Assembly: GCF_019711355.1 (NCBI RefSeq)
Contig: NZ_CP081297.1
Location: forward strand, 1,240,001-1,304,000
Length of the DNA stretch: 64,000 nt
Reading direction: 5' to 3'
Source of the DNA: Qipengyuania psychrotolerans
Lineage (GTDB): Bacteria > Pseudomonadota > Alphaproteobacteria > Sphingomonadales > Sphingomonadaceae
The notes below the pieces were generated by a model. It was given only the letters and a program-made list of their open reading frames with translations. It was not told the DNA's origin and did no database searches. Shown here piece by piece: positions 1 through 8,556 of the stretch; the first letter of the stretch is position 1, and each line of letters starts with the position of its first letter. A program made the position numbers and the translations under genes.

Positions 1-423
1 ATAAGTTTCCTTGTTGGCGGAGGGCTGTTTGCGGTGGGTCACATCATCGCAATCGCCCTCTACATGCGTAATCGGCGAACTCATCCCACCGGCAGTCAGA
101 CGATGGCCGGGTTGGCTCTGGTCGCCCTCACTCCGGTGGTGGCTGCCCTTATGACCTATCCATTGCCGAATTGGCAGACGGCGACGGGTTATTCGCTTTT
201 GGTAGGCGCAATGGCGGCATGTGCCTGGACGAGCAGTTTCCCGCGCTACCGCGTGGGCTCCGGCGCAGTGCTGTTCGTGGTGAGTGACCTGCTGATATTC
301 GCCCGCGAGACCGGGCACATATCTCAGGAGTTAGGTTCCTGGCTGGTTTGGCCGATCTACTACGGCGCCCAGTTCCTGATCGTCACAGGGGTCGTCCAGA
401 CACTTAGGACCCGTGCTGCCTAA
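1..423 (+). CDS. YhhN-family (TMEM86-like) membrane protein, 5' end missing
   Basis: The reading frame is open from base 1, so the gene begins before the window; about 140 C-terminal residues are visible. They form several hydrophobic segments, with the motif GAVLFVVSDLLIF near the end, typical of the YhhN/TMEM86 family. Animal members are lysoplasmalogenases; bacterial members are inner-membrane proteins whose substrate is mostly untested. The gene ends at TAA just before the convergently transcribed dioxygenase gene, with no room for a separate terminator. Family assignment is fairly sure; the enzymatic role is inference. Confidence 0.75.
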   Translation: MSFLVGGGLFAVGHIIAIALYMRNRRTHPTGSQTMAGLALVALTPVVAALMTYPLPNWQTATGYSLLVGAMAACAWTSSFPRYRVGSGAVLFVVSDLLIFARETGHISQELGSWLVWPIYYGAQFLIVTGVVQTLRTRAA

Positions 424-1266
424 TCAAGCCGTCCAAGCCGCGATGGTCGTCCGGTGCAGTTCTCGCCGGTGGCCTTCATAACCGCCCGTAGCCTTGTGGA
501 GCAGTGAACGATTGTCCCACATGAGAAGCATGTCGTTTTCCCACTCGTGTCGGTATACGAATTCCTCTCGGGATTGCCATTGAGCAAGCTCGCTTAGCAG
601 CGCGATGGCATCGCGCTGCGCCATTCCTTCGATCCCGATGATATAGCCCAGTGTGGAGTACAGTGTTTCCTCGCCCGTTTCCGGGTGCGCTTGCACAAGA
701 GGATGCGTCCGGGTCTCTAGCGCCGAAATGTCAGGGCGGATGGCCATGGAGCGATCTTTGTCACGGTCGCCGTATGTGCCGTCTGGCGCATAAGCGAGCT
801 GCGCGCTGTGAACTGCCGTAAGCGACCTGAGGTAATCCTTCCGATCTTCCGGGAGAGCGCGGAATGCGGCCGCTTGGTCAGCGAAAAGCGTGTCACCGCC
901 ATGTGGCGGGATATCGATAGCCAGAAGGCAGGTGCCCGAAGGAGGCGCTGGCAGAAAGCTCCAGTCGCTATGCCAATTTTCAGCGAAAAGCGGGCTGCGC
1001 TCATCCGCCTCACGCAGGATTGCCGCTATATGTTGCCGGCCGGGTATCGGATCGAAGAAAGGGTCCTCACCAAAGCCGCCCATTGCGATCGTGAATGCTT
1101 CAAGGGCATCATCTCCCATCGCCTGTCCCGGGAAGGCAATGACTTTGTGTTCCAGCCAGATCGAACGAATTTGTTCGGCTAAGTCAGGAGCGATGGGGTG
1201 ACTGAGATCGAGCCCGGACACGCGCGCACCGCACGCCTGTCCGCTAGGCTCGATCTTCAGGGTCAT
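424..1266 (-). CDS. TauD/TfdA-family Fe(II)/2-oxoglutarate dioxygenase
   Basis: A 280-residue protein, usual for the family. The iron triad is visible as H99-x-D101 (in ENWHSDWSF) and H257 (in LLHKATGG), and the C-terminal R268 or R272 is the likely 2-oxoglutarate anchor. TauD releases sulfite from taurine, but relatives act on sulfonates, phenoxyacids, carnitine precursors and other acids, so the substrate is unknown. Its ATG overlaps the gyrA stop by four bases (ATGA), so translation is probably coupled to gyrA. No sulfonate transporter is adjacent, which weakens a taurine assignment. Confidence 0.85.
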   Translation of the reverse strand: MTLKIEPSGQACGARVSGLDLSHPIAPDLAEQIRSIWLEHKVIAFPGQAMGDDALEAFTIAMGGFGEDPFFDPIPGRQHIAAILREADERSPLFAENWHSDWSFLPAPPSGTCLLAIDIPPHGGDTLFADQAAAFRALPEDRKDYLRSLTAVHSAQLAYAPDGTYGDRDKDRSMAIRPDISALETRTHPLVQAHPETGEETLYSTLGYIIGIEGMAQRDAIALLSELAQWQSREEFVYRHEWENDMLLMWDNRSLLHKATGGYEGHRRELHRTTIAAWTA

Positions 1267-4103
1267 TCGCCGGGTTCGTCCTCGATGTTGTCGTCAGAAT
1301 GCAGAGTTGTGTGGGGCGTTGTGACGTCGCCTCCGCCCCTGCGCTCTACCATTTCCTCGACCACCGCTTCTTCGGCCTCGTTTTCGGGATCTTCGGTCTC
1401 GTCGATCAATGCGGCGCCGACGATCTGTTCGCCTTTCGACACATTGAAGATGCGCACACCGGACGAACCGCGGCCTGACACTGAATAGCCGTCGTGATTT
1501 TCGAAACCGCCGGGCAGCATATGCCGGAAATCTATCGGTAGACGGATGAGCTTGGCCTGGTCGGTTACCAGCATCAGCTGCGAACCATGTTTGACCGGGA
1601 AGCTGCCTACGACAGGACCATTGCGTTCCGGATTGCTATCCGGAGTGCCGATGTTGGTGAGGCCTTGTCCGCCGCGTCCGATGGTCCGGTATTCATAGGC
1701 AGAAGATATCTTGCCGTAACCGTTGGCCGTCAAAGTGAGGATGAATTCTTCACCCTCGGCCATTTCAGCGACCTTTTCTGGCGGCAGAGTGGCTTCGGCA
1801 TCGTTGTTCTTCCATGCCGCAGCCCTGAGATATGCGTCCCGCACCTCGGTATCGCGTTCTCCCGCATCCAGGACGGCCATCGAAACGACTTTGGCGCCGT
1901 TCTTCAATGTCATGCCGCGTACACCGATACCGGTCCGGCTCTTGGTTTCGCGCGCATCAGAGGCGGCAAAGCGAATGGCTTTCCCTGAATCCGATGCCAG
2001 GAAGATTTCCTGACCCTCGCTGAGCAAGCGCACCCCGATCAAACGGTCGCCGCTACCCTCGACGAAGCCCATCGCATATTTGCCGTTGCTGGGTACGTTG
2101 GTGAACGCGTCCATCGAGTTACGGCGCACCATGCCTTGTTCGGTGCCGAACACGATATTGAGTGCCGACCATTCGCTCTCGTCTTCGGGTAGGGGGAGAA
2201 CGTTGGTCACGCGCTCCTCGTCTCCCAAAGGAAGGAGGTTGACCATCGGGCGGCCCTTGGTCTGGGGCCCGCCTTCCGGAAGTTTCCACACCTTCAGACG
2301 ATAGACACGGCCAGTATTCGTGAAGAAAAGCACAGGGTTATGCGTCGAAGTGACAAACATTTCGACGACGGCGTCTTCATCTTTCGTGGCCATGCCGGAG
2401 CGGCCTTTGCCGCCTCTTGCCTGCGCGCGGAAAGTGTCGAGCGGGGTGCGTTTGATGTAGCCCCCGTGAGTGACCGTAACGACCATCTCTTCACGCTCGA
2501 TGAGGTCTTCATCTTCCAGGCCATCCCAGGCCGGCGCAATTTCGGTGATGCGCGGCGTGGCATAAGTCGCCCGGATCTCGTCGAGCTCTTCGCGCATCAT
2601 GGCATAAAGCTTCACACGATCGGCGAGGATTGAAAGGTATTCTTCGATATGGACCGAAAGCTCTTTCAACTCGTCACCGATCTCATCCCGACCAAGCGCG
2701 GTCAGGCGGTGCAAGCGAAGTTCGAGGATGGCTTTTACCTGTCGTTCGGACAGCCGGTAGGTCCCGCCGGATTGCTCATCACTGGGCTCGATCGCTTCGA
2801 CCAGCGCAATATACTGCGCGATGTCGCCGATCGGCCATTCCTTCGTCAGCAATTTCGCCCGGGCATCTGCCGGATTCGACGAACCGCGGATCATTGCCAC
2901 GACTTCATCGAGGTTGGAGACTGCAACCACGAGGCCGAGCAAAAGGTGAGCCCGCTCGCGCGCCTTGTTCAATTCATACTTGGTCCGGCGAGTGATGACC
3001 TCTTCACGGAAACTGATGAATGCCTGAATGAACTCACGCAAAGTGAGAACTTCCGGCCGCCCACCCCGAATGGCGAGCATATTGGCCGGGAAGCTGGATT
3101 GCGCGGGCGTGTAGCGCCAGATCTGGTTGAGAACCACTTCCGGTGAAGCGTCACGCTTAAGATCGACGACCACCCGCACGCCTTCACGGCTTGATTCGTC
3201 ACGGATGTCAGAGATGCCTTCGATCCGCTTGTCCTTGGCCGCTTCGGCAATCTTTTCGACCAGACCGTTCTTGCCCACCTGATAGGGAATCGCGGTCAGG
3301 ACGATAGACTGGCGACCCTTGCCATTGGTTTCAACCTCGTGGCGAGCGCGCATAAGGATCGAGCCGCGACCCGTCGTGTAAGCTGCGCGGGCACCGGACT
3401 TGCCCAGAATTAGCGGGGCAGTCGGAAAATCCGGTCCTGGAATAATCTCGAACAGTTCCTCGCTCGTGATTGCCGGGTTTTCCATGAAGGCCAGGCAACC
3501 ATCGATAACCTCGCCCAAATTATGGGGCGGGATATTCGTGGCCATGCCAACCGCGATACCGCCCGCACCATTGACGAGCAGGTTAGGGAAGCGGGCCGGA
3601 AGGACGGTGGGTTCTCGGCGAGACCCGTCATAGTTATCGGTGAAATCGACAGTGTCCTTGTCGAGATCGTCCAGCAGCGAGTTGGCCACCCTGGCGAGCC
3701 GCGCTTCGGTATAACGCATCGAAGCTGGCGGATCGGGATCCATCGAACCGAAGTTACCCTGACCATCGATGAGCGGGACCCGAAGTGACCAGTCCTGCGT
3801 CATGCGGGCAAGCGCATCGTAGATCGCGGAGTCGCCATGAGGGTGGTAGTTACCCATCACGTCGCCCACGATCTTCGCGCTCTTGCGGTAAGGACGTCCA
3901 GCGACGAAGCCGCCTTCTTGGCTCGCAAAAAGGATACGGCGGTGGACTGGCTTGAGCCCGTCGCGCACATCGGGAAGAGCGCGGCTCACGATCACGCTCA
4001 TTGCGTAATCGAGATAGCTCGTCTTCATTTCATCGACGATATCGATGCGAGCGTATTCACCGCGTGGAGCGGGGGGATCCATCAGTTCGGTTTCGTCAGC
4101 CAA
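1263..4103 (-). CDS. gyrA: DNA gyrase subunit A
   Basis: Breakage-reunion subunit of the A2B2 gyrase, which introduces negative supercoils with GyrB. At 946 residues it is slightly longer than E. coli GyrA (875). The N-terminal winged-helix region holds the catalytic tyrosine Y131 (SMRYTEAR). The quinolone-determining region reads HPHGDSAIYD with S92 and D96, the sensitive-type residues. A GyrA-box-like RGGKGRSG lies at the start of the C-terminal beta-pinwheel, followed by an acidic tail. The reading frame starts at TTG (4103); an in-frame ATG at 4082 is the alternative. The stop overlaps the dioxygenase start. Confidence 0.97.
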   Translation of the reverse strand: MADETELMDPPAPRGEYARIDIVDEMKTSYLDYAMSVIVSRALPDVRDGLKPVHRRILFASQEGGFVAGRPYRKSAKIVGDVMGNYHPHGDSAIYDALARMTQDWSLRVPLIDGQGNFGSMDPDPPASMRYTEARLARVANSLLDDLDKDTVDFTDNYDGSRREPTVLPARFPNLLVNGAGGIAVGMATNIPPHNLGEVIDGCLAFMENPAITSEELFEIIPGPDFPTAPLILGKSGARAAYTTGRGSILMRARHEVETNGKGRQSIVLTAIPYQVGKNGLVEKIAEAAKDKRIEGISDIRDESSREGVRVVVDLKRDASPEVVLNQIWRYTPAQSSFPANMLAIRGGRPEVLTLREFIQAFISFREEVITRRTKYELNKARERAHLLLGLVVAVSNLDEVVAMIRGSSNPADARAKLLTKEWPIGDIAQYIALVEAIEPSDEQSGGTYRLSERQVKAILELRLHRLTALGRDEIGDELKELSVHIEEYLSILADRVKLYAMMREELDEIRATYATPRITEIAPAWDGLEDEDLIEREEMVVTVTHGGYIKRTPLDTFRAQARGGKGRSGMATKDEDAVVEMFVTSTHNPVLFFTNTGRVYRLKVWKLPEGGPQTKGRPMVNLLPLGDEERVTNVLPLPEDESEWSALNIVFGTEQGMVRRNSMDAFTNVPSNGKYAMGFVEGSGDRLIGVRLLSEGQEIFLASDSGKAIRFAASDARETKSRTGIGVRGMTLKNGAKVVSMAVLDAGERDTEVRDAYLRAAAWKNNDAEATLPPEKVAEMAEGEEFILTLTANGYGKISSAYEYRTIGRGGQGLTNIGTPDSNPERNGPVVGSFPVKHGSQLMLVTDQAKLIRLPIDFRHMLPGGFENHDGYSVSGRGSSGVRIFNVSKGEQIVGAALIDETEDPENEAEEAVVEEMVERRGGGDVTTPHTTLHSDDNIEDEPGE

Positions 4104-4405
4104 AACTCAGTATTCCATGGTCAATTAAAGGGCATAAAATTCGAATGAAACCTTAGGCTAGTTGCGCCGCCAGCGCCACGTATTCCGGGAACCCAGCGGG
4201 GGTTTCGTGCGCTTTTTCCACATATGGTTCCCGATTGTCGCAAGGTTGACCCTGAACGGCGAGATATGGGGCCATTCAATGCTCATTCAGCGCCGCTGGC
4301 GTACAACAATTTGCAATGAAAGCGCAGAAAGGCCAAGTGCCGCACCATTAAGCGAAACATGGCGCACCGCGCTCATTCCCCTATTCCACTCTTGGGAGTT
4401 TTTCG
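4104..4405. promoter_or_regulatory. Divergent intergenic region between gyrA and the secreted repeat protein
   Basis: About 300 bases separate two divergently transcribed genes, so promoters for both must lie here. I could not pick a convincing -35/-10 pair on either strand. A GGGAG ribosome-binding site (4394-4398) lies 7 bases before the ATG at 4406. Open frames across this stretch lack coding character. No repeat or RNA gene was recognised. Confidence 0.5.
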
Positions 4406-5695
4406 ATGATTTTTACCCGTCTTGCAAAAGGCTCGCGTCCGTCTTCAGCGCTTGCTCTGGCACTAATTCTTGCCGCTACCGGAACTGCCGGCGCGATCGC
4501 GTTCGAGCAGCCTGCCTATGCGCAGAAGAAAAAGAAGGACAAAGATGAGGCCAAGTCCGACTATTCCAAGGGCTTTATCGAAGTCTACCAGCCGATTGCC
4601 GACAAGGTTGGCGGAGAAGCGCCTGATTGGACCGGCGCAGCTGCCGATGTTCCAGCGCTGAAAGCTGCTGTACAGACAGACGATGACCGTATGGTCGCTG
4701 GCAACACCATCTACAGCATCGGCACGAACACCGAAAATGCGGCTCTTCAGCTCGAAGGCGTCGAGATGATGCTTGCAAGTAACAAGGTTCCGGCAGAAGC
4801 AGTCGGCCAGTACAATCTCCTGGCTGGCCAGCTTTCCTATAACGGCGAGCAGTATGCCAAGGCACGTGGCTACATCCAGAAAGCGATTGATCTTGGATAC
4901 AACGAAAGCGAACCGGAAGGTCTCGTAGCTGAATCCTATTTCAACGAAGAAAATTACGCCGAAGGCCTGCGCTATCTTGCTACGGCCATCGAAGCCCGTG
5001 AAGCTGCCGGTCAGCCGATCAATGAGCAGTGGGTCCGCCGGGGCCTGCAGATGTCCTACAACAACCAGATGAAATCCGAGCTTGGCGAGTTCGCTCTGTT
5101 GTTCGCGAAACATTTTCCTTCGCAGCAAAACTGGGGCGAAGTGATCGCTATTACCGCTTACGGCGGTGGTTGGGAGAACCCTGAAATTCTCGATCTGATG
5201 CGTCTCGCACGTGAAGCGGACGCACTCCGCGATGAGCGGATGTATGCCGATTACATCGACAGTGCCGATTACCGCCGCCTTCCGGGTGAGGTTCAGGCCG
5301 TGATCGACGAAGGTTATTCCAAGGGGACGCTGCCACGTACGGACAGCTACGTTGCCGAAATTTACGGAATGGCTGTAGATCGCGCGAAAACCGACAAGGC
5401 CGATCTTTCGGGAATCCTGACCGGTGCGCAGAGCGCGAGTGACCTGCGGACGATCATGACCGGTGCCGATCTGGCGCTGAGCTATGGCGATTATGCTGCC
5501 GCCGAAAGGCTTTATACCAAAGCGCTCGGCATGACTGGTGCTGATGCGGATCTGACGCACACACGTCTTGGCATTGCGCAGCTTGAGCAAGGCAAGACCG
5601 CCGAAGCACAAGAAAACTTCAATGCCGTCCAAGGAAAGCGCGCGACAATTGCGCAGCTTTGGGCAGCTTACGCCGGTCAGAATACCGGTATGTAA
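4406..5695 (+). CDS. Secreted TPR-like repeat protein, function unknown
   Basis: A 429-residue protein with a clear Sec signal peptide: basic start, hydrophobic core (ALALALILAATGTAGAIA) and a likely cut after AYA, followed by a lysine-rich stretch (KKKKDKDEAK). The mature part is alpha-helical and alanine/tyrosine-rich, with degenerate tetratricopeptide-like units such as YNLLAGQLSYNGEQYAKARG and LSYGDYAAAERLYTKALG, suggesting a periplasmic protein-binding scaffold. A GGGAG site supports the start. It is a single gene, followed by a strong terminator. No enzymatic motif was seen and I do not recognise a named family. Confidence 0.8.
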   Translation: MIFTRLAKGSRPSSALALALILAATGTAGAIAFEQPAYAQKKKKDKDEAKSDYSKGFIEVYQPIADKVGGEAPDWTGAAADVPALKAAVQTDDDRMVAGNTIYSIGTNTENAALQLEGVEMMLASNKVPAEAVGQYNLLAGQLSYNGEQYAKARGYIQKAIDLGYNESEPEGLVAESYFNEENYAEGLRYLATAIEAREAAGQPINEQWVRRGLQMSYNNQMKSELGEFALLFAKHFPSQQNWGEVIAITAYGGGWENPEILDLMRLAREADALRDERMYADYIDSADYRRLPGEVQAVIDEGYSKGTLPRTDSYVAEIYGMAVDRAKTDKADLSGILTGAQSASDLRTIMTGADLALSYGDYAAAERLYTKALGMTGADADLTHTRLGIAQLEQGKTAEAQENFNAVQGKRATIAQLWAAYAGQNTGM

Positions 5696-5730
5696 TTGAC
5701 TAGGCTGCTTTTGGCTGCCGACACTTTCAG

Positions 5731-5767
5731 CGGCGCGGGTCCCGAGGGATCCGCGCCGTTTTGTTTT
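5731..5767. terminator. Rho-independent terminator, probably bidirectional
   Basis: CGGCGCGG (5731-5738) pairs with CCGCGCCG (5751-5758), extended inward by four more pairs including one G-T, and is followed by a T-rich tract (5759-5767). It ends the repeat-protein gene. The T tract runs into the stop codon of the convergent NYN gene, so it may also serve that gene. Confidence 0.85.
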
Positions 5768-6491
5768 AGCGAAGTCGTTTTACCCATACGGTGTTGTCGC
5801 GGCGTTCGACCTTGAATTGATCCATTGCGTCAAACAGGTCGAAAAGACGTTTGAAGCCATAGTTACGTACATCGAAGCTGGACCTGTTGCCGGCAATCTG
5901 GCCGACTTCTCCCATCTGCGCGAAACCTTCGTCATCGCGCCGCGCAGCTTTCCAAGCATTCCCGAGCAGTTCGACCAGTTCGTCGTCTATGCGGGACTTC
6001 CCCGTCGAGGCTTGTACCTTCGCATTATCGCCTTCGTCTGACGCGCCCTTAATCAGGGCGTCAATATCGATGAACCGAGTGCAGGCGCTCTTGAACGCAC
6101 CAGGGGTCTTTTGCGTGCTGCCGAAGCCATAAACGATAAGACCGTCCTGCCTAAGCCGAGTCACAAGCGGTGTGAAATCGCTGTCGGAACTCATGATCCC
6201 GAACCCGTCTACCTTGCCCTGATAGAGCAGATCGATGGCGTCGATGGTCATCGCCATGTCGGTAGCGTTCTTGCCAGCGGTAAGGTCGAATTGCTGTTGC
6301 GGACGGATACCGTATTTGTGGGTGATCGTATCCCATTTCGCGAGATTGTTCTTCGCGAAATTCCCGTATGCCCGCTTGATATTGACCTGACCCAGTTCGG
6401 CCATCACCGTGAGCACAGGATCAATGCCCTTGGGGGAGGTGTTGTCTGCGTCGATCAGCAGGGCGATGTTTTGGAGTGTCTTTTCAGCCAT
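5766..6491 (-). CDS. NYN-domain (LabA/DUF88) putative RNase with C-terminal OST-HTH/LOTUS domain
   Basis: The N-terminal half is a NYN (PIN-like) nuclease fold with the acidic signature IALLIDADN, the later ATDMAMTIDAIDLLY and GIMSSDSDFTPL, which supply the aspartates of the metal site. The last ~70 residues (from DDELVELLGNAW) resemble the OST-HTH/LOTUS RNA-binding domain. This combination suggests a cytoplasmic RNA-processing or RNA-decay factor, but no substrate is known for such bacterial proteins. The start is uncertain: ATG at 6491 (MAEKTLQN) is preferred over ATG at 6512, and neither has a clear ribosome-binding site. It is downstream of the carbonic anhydrase gene on the same strand. 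Confidence 0.8.
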   Translation of the reverse strand: MAEKTLQNIALLIDADNTSPKGIDPVLTVMAELGQVNIKRAYGNFAKNNLAKWDTITHKYGIRPQQQFDLTAGKNATDMAMTIDAIDLLYQGKVDGFGIMSSDSDFTPLVTRLRQDGLIVYGFGSTQKTPGAFKSACTRFIDIDALIKGASDEGDNAKVQASTGKSRIDDELVELLGNAWKAARRDDEGFAQMGEVGQIAGNRSSFDVRNYGFKRLFDLFDAMDQFKVERRDNTVWVKRLR

Positions 6492-6527
6492 GTCCGGCAC
6501 ATGGCGGCGCATAGGCCGCTGCGCAAG

Positions 6528-7169
6528 TCACTTGGCAGGAAGGAATTGTCCGGTCTCGTCATCGCGCACGTAAAGCACACCCTCCGCGATCGAGAAGAAG
6601 GCGCCGCGCAATTTGAGGGAGTTGTTCGCCTCTCTGGCCTGCACTGAAGGAAATGTCCGCAGATTGGCTAGGCTGACCGAAACCGCGGCCATTTCCATCG
6701 CACGCTCCGCTTCGGGGCCTTCGATGCCGAACTCCTCGGCGACTTTGTCGCGTGCGCTATCGAGCATGCCAACCCAGTTGGCGATGAAGCCGCCTTCGCC
6801 AAGTGCATTCCCATACAGGTCGCGGGTCAAGGCAGCCTTGCAGCCGCCGCACATACCGTGTCCCATGACGACGACCTGCTTCACCATCAGGAAATTCACG
6901 GCAAATTCGAGGGCAGCCGATACGCCGTGCTGGCCCGGAGAATCCTCGAACGGCGGGACGAGGGCTGCCACGTTGCGAACCACGAAGATTTCGCCAGGAT
7001 CCACGTCAAAGATCTGCGCCGGATCCACCCGACTGTCGGAACAACCTATGATCATCAACTTGGGGTTCTGACCCTCGGCTACGAGCTTGTCGTAGCGATC
7101 CTTCTGTTCGGGATACCCATCAGCCCTGAACCGGTGATACCCGCGAAGAAGCTCGGTAAATTCAGGCAT
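6528..7169 (-). CDS. Beta-class carbonic anhydrase
   Basis: Interconverts CO2 and bicarbonate in the cytoplasm. Zinc ligands are visible as C43 (CSDSRVDP), H104 and C107 (HGMCGGC), with the D45/R47 dyad of the active-site gate. The 213-residue length is normal. The chosen ATG at 7169 shares one base with the stop of the upstream PII-like gene (TGATG), implying translational coupling; an in-frame upstream start would add 12 unlikely residues. Position after sbtB and sbtA suggests it processes imported bicarbonate, for example to supply carboxylases. This is the last gene of that operon. Confidence 0.93.
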   Translation of the reverse strand: MPEFTELLRGYHRFRADGYPEQKDRYDKLVAEGQNPKLMIIGCSDSRVDPAQIFDVDPGEIFVVRNVAALVPPFEDSPGQHGVSAALEFAVNFLMVKQVVVMGHGMCGGCKAALTRDLYGNALGEGGFIANWVGMLDSARDKVAEEFGIEGPEAERAMEMAAVSVSLANLRTFPSVQAREANNSLKLRGAFFSIAEGVLYVRDDETGQFLPAK

Positions 7170-7477
7170 CAGAAGCGCTCCCCGCGTATAACCTCCACAT
7201 CCCACATCGACAGCAGCAGCCCGTGACTGGTCAATATGGGTGCGATGTCCTCGGCGAGACTCATCGCCTTCTCGGTCGGTGCGATTGTCAGGACCAACAC
7301 CTTGTCTGTCCCCATAACGCGCTCCTCACGCCAATGACCATCGCTGCCCTTGCCGGATTGAACAGGGGTTACGGTCCAGCCCGTAATGCCCGCCCGGTCT
7401 ATTGCGTCCGTCACGCGGCGAACAAGCGCAGTGTCGGTGAGGATCTCGATGCGTTTGCGGATGACGGTTTCGATCAT
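7169..7477 (-). CDS. sbtB: PII-like regulatory protein, SbtB type
   Basis: A 102-residue ferredoxin-like protein with the layout of the PII superfamily: a beta-strand/helix unit starting IETVIRKRIEIL, a T-loop-like stretch SGKGSDGHWREERVMG, and a second unit ending MWDVEVIRGERF. There is no PII uridylylation tyrosine motif, and no C-terminal CGPxGC hairpin as in many cyanobacterial SbtB proteins. In cyanobacteria SbtB binds adenyl nucleotides and gates the bicarbonate carrier SbtA. The neighbouring sbtA (10-base gap upstream) and carbonic anhydrase (1-base overlap downstream) support the same job here; ligand and function are inferred. Confidence 0.82.
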   Translation of the reverse strand: MIETVIRKRIEILTDTALVRRVTDAIDRAGITGWTVTPVQSGKGSDGHWREERVMGTDKVLVLTIAPTEKAMSLAEDIAPILTSHGLLLSMWDVEVIRGERF

Positions 7478-7487
7478 GACGTCCTAC

Positions 7488-8468
7488 TCAGCCCGCAACG
7501 AGGCGGTTTGCCAAGGCCCCGATCAGGCCGATATTGATGAGGATGTTGAAGGGAAAAGTGACGCTCAATGACATCGTGAGGTAGATGCCTGCGTCAGCCT
7601 GCGGGAGAGCGAGGCGCATTGCTGCCGGGACTGCAATGTAACTAGCGCTGGCGCATAGAACGCCCAGTGCAGCGGTTGAGCCCACGTCAAGCCCGATCGC
7701 TGCTCCAACTGCGGTGCCCAGAGCGCCGTTGAGGAGAGGGAGGGCGATAGCGACCAGAACCAGTCGCAGGGTCATCAATCGGGCGTCCATCAAGCGGCGT
7801 GCGGCGATCAGGCCCATGTCCAGAAGGAAAAGGCAAAGCACACCTTTGAAGCCCGCCTGGAAGAAGGGCGAGACATCTTCGAAACCGCTCGCACCGCTAA
7901 CAACGCCGATTGCAAACGCACCCAGCAGCAGCACGACCGAAGGGTTGAAAAATACCTCGTGCAGAAGCTCGCCCGTCCGGCGCTGGTCTGCGCTGCCCGT
8001 TTGGTCAACTGCTCTGCGCGCCAGTATCAGGCCAGTAAGAATGGCGGGAGTTTCCATCGCTGCCATGACTGCGACCATGAAACCGCCAGGCGGGATCCCC
8101 TGCAACTGATATACTTCCACGGCGGTGACGAATGTCACAACGCTCACTGAGCCGTAGTGAGCAGCGACCGCGCCGGAATTGAGTTGATCCAGTTTCGCAA
8201 AGCCGCGAAGGACTGCGAACGCGATCAATGGCAGAAGGAAACTGGCTCCAACGCCTGCCAGCAGGGCCAGAGCGACCGTGGTATCGACGCCGCTTTCTGA
8301 AACGGCGACGCCGCCCTTCAGGCCGATTGCCGCCATCAGGTAAAGCGACATTCCCTTCGCAAGCGCCTCCGGCACGACAAGATCGGAGCGGACAAGGGCA
8401 GCCAGCATGCCCAATACGAAAAACAGTATCACGGGTGACGTGAAGGTTTCGATCATCGCGGCGTCCAT
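7488..8468 (-). CDS. sbtA: Sodium-dependent bicarbonate permease, SbtA family (DUF897)
   Basis: A 326-residue inner-membrane protein with about ten hydrophobic segments. The N-terminus (SPVILFFVLGMLAALVRSDL, then LYLMAAIGLKGG) matches the SbtA/DUF897 family, high-affinity Na+/HCO3- symporters in cyanobacteria that also occur in heterotrophs. ATG at 8468 is chosen; ATG at 8456 is possible. It leads the operon sbtA-sbtB-carbonic anhydrase, divergent from lipA with 88 bases between, where the promoter must lie. Transport of bicarbonate in this organism is inferred from family and neighbours. Confidence 0.87.
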   Translation of the reverse strand: MDAAMIETFTSPVILFFVLGMLAALVRSDLVVPEALAKGMSLYLMAAIGLKGGVAVSESGVDTTVALALLAGVGASFLLPLIAFAVLRGFAKLDQLNSGAVAAHYGSVSVVTFVTAVEVYQLQGIPPGGFMVAVMAAMETPAILTGLILARRAVDQTGSADQRRTGELLHEVFFNPSVVLLLGAFAIGVVSGASGFEDVSPFFQAGFKGVLCLFLLDMGLIAARRLMDARLMTLRLVLVAIALPLLNGALGTAVGAAIGLDVGSTAALGVLCASASYIAVPAAMRLALPQADAGIYLTMSLSVTFPFNILINIGLIGALANRLVAG

Positions 8469-8556
8469 GTCTTGGCCCTATACAGCACTCACAGCCACGG
8501 CAAGTGAGCGAGGGAATAGCTATCCACGGGTTGCTTGGGAAGCCTGGCGAGCCTAG

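Noticed and set aside
4162..4548. Plus-strand open frame overlapping the start of the repeat-protein gene
   Set aside because: Runs out of frame across the gyrA upstream gap and the signal-peptide region; no family resemblance and no ribosome-binding site.
4463..5632. Minus-strand open frame opposite the secreted repeat protein
   Set aside because: The plus-strand protein has a signal peptide, GGGAG site and terminator; the opposite frame has none of these.
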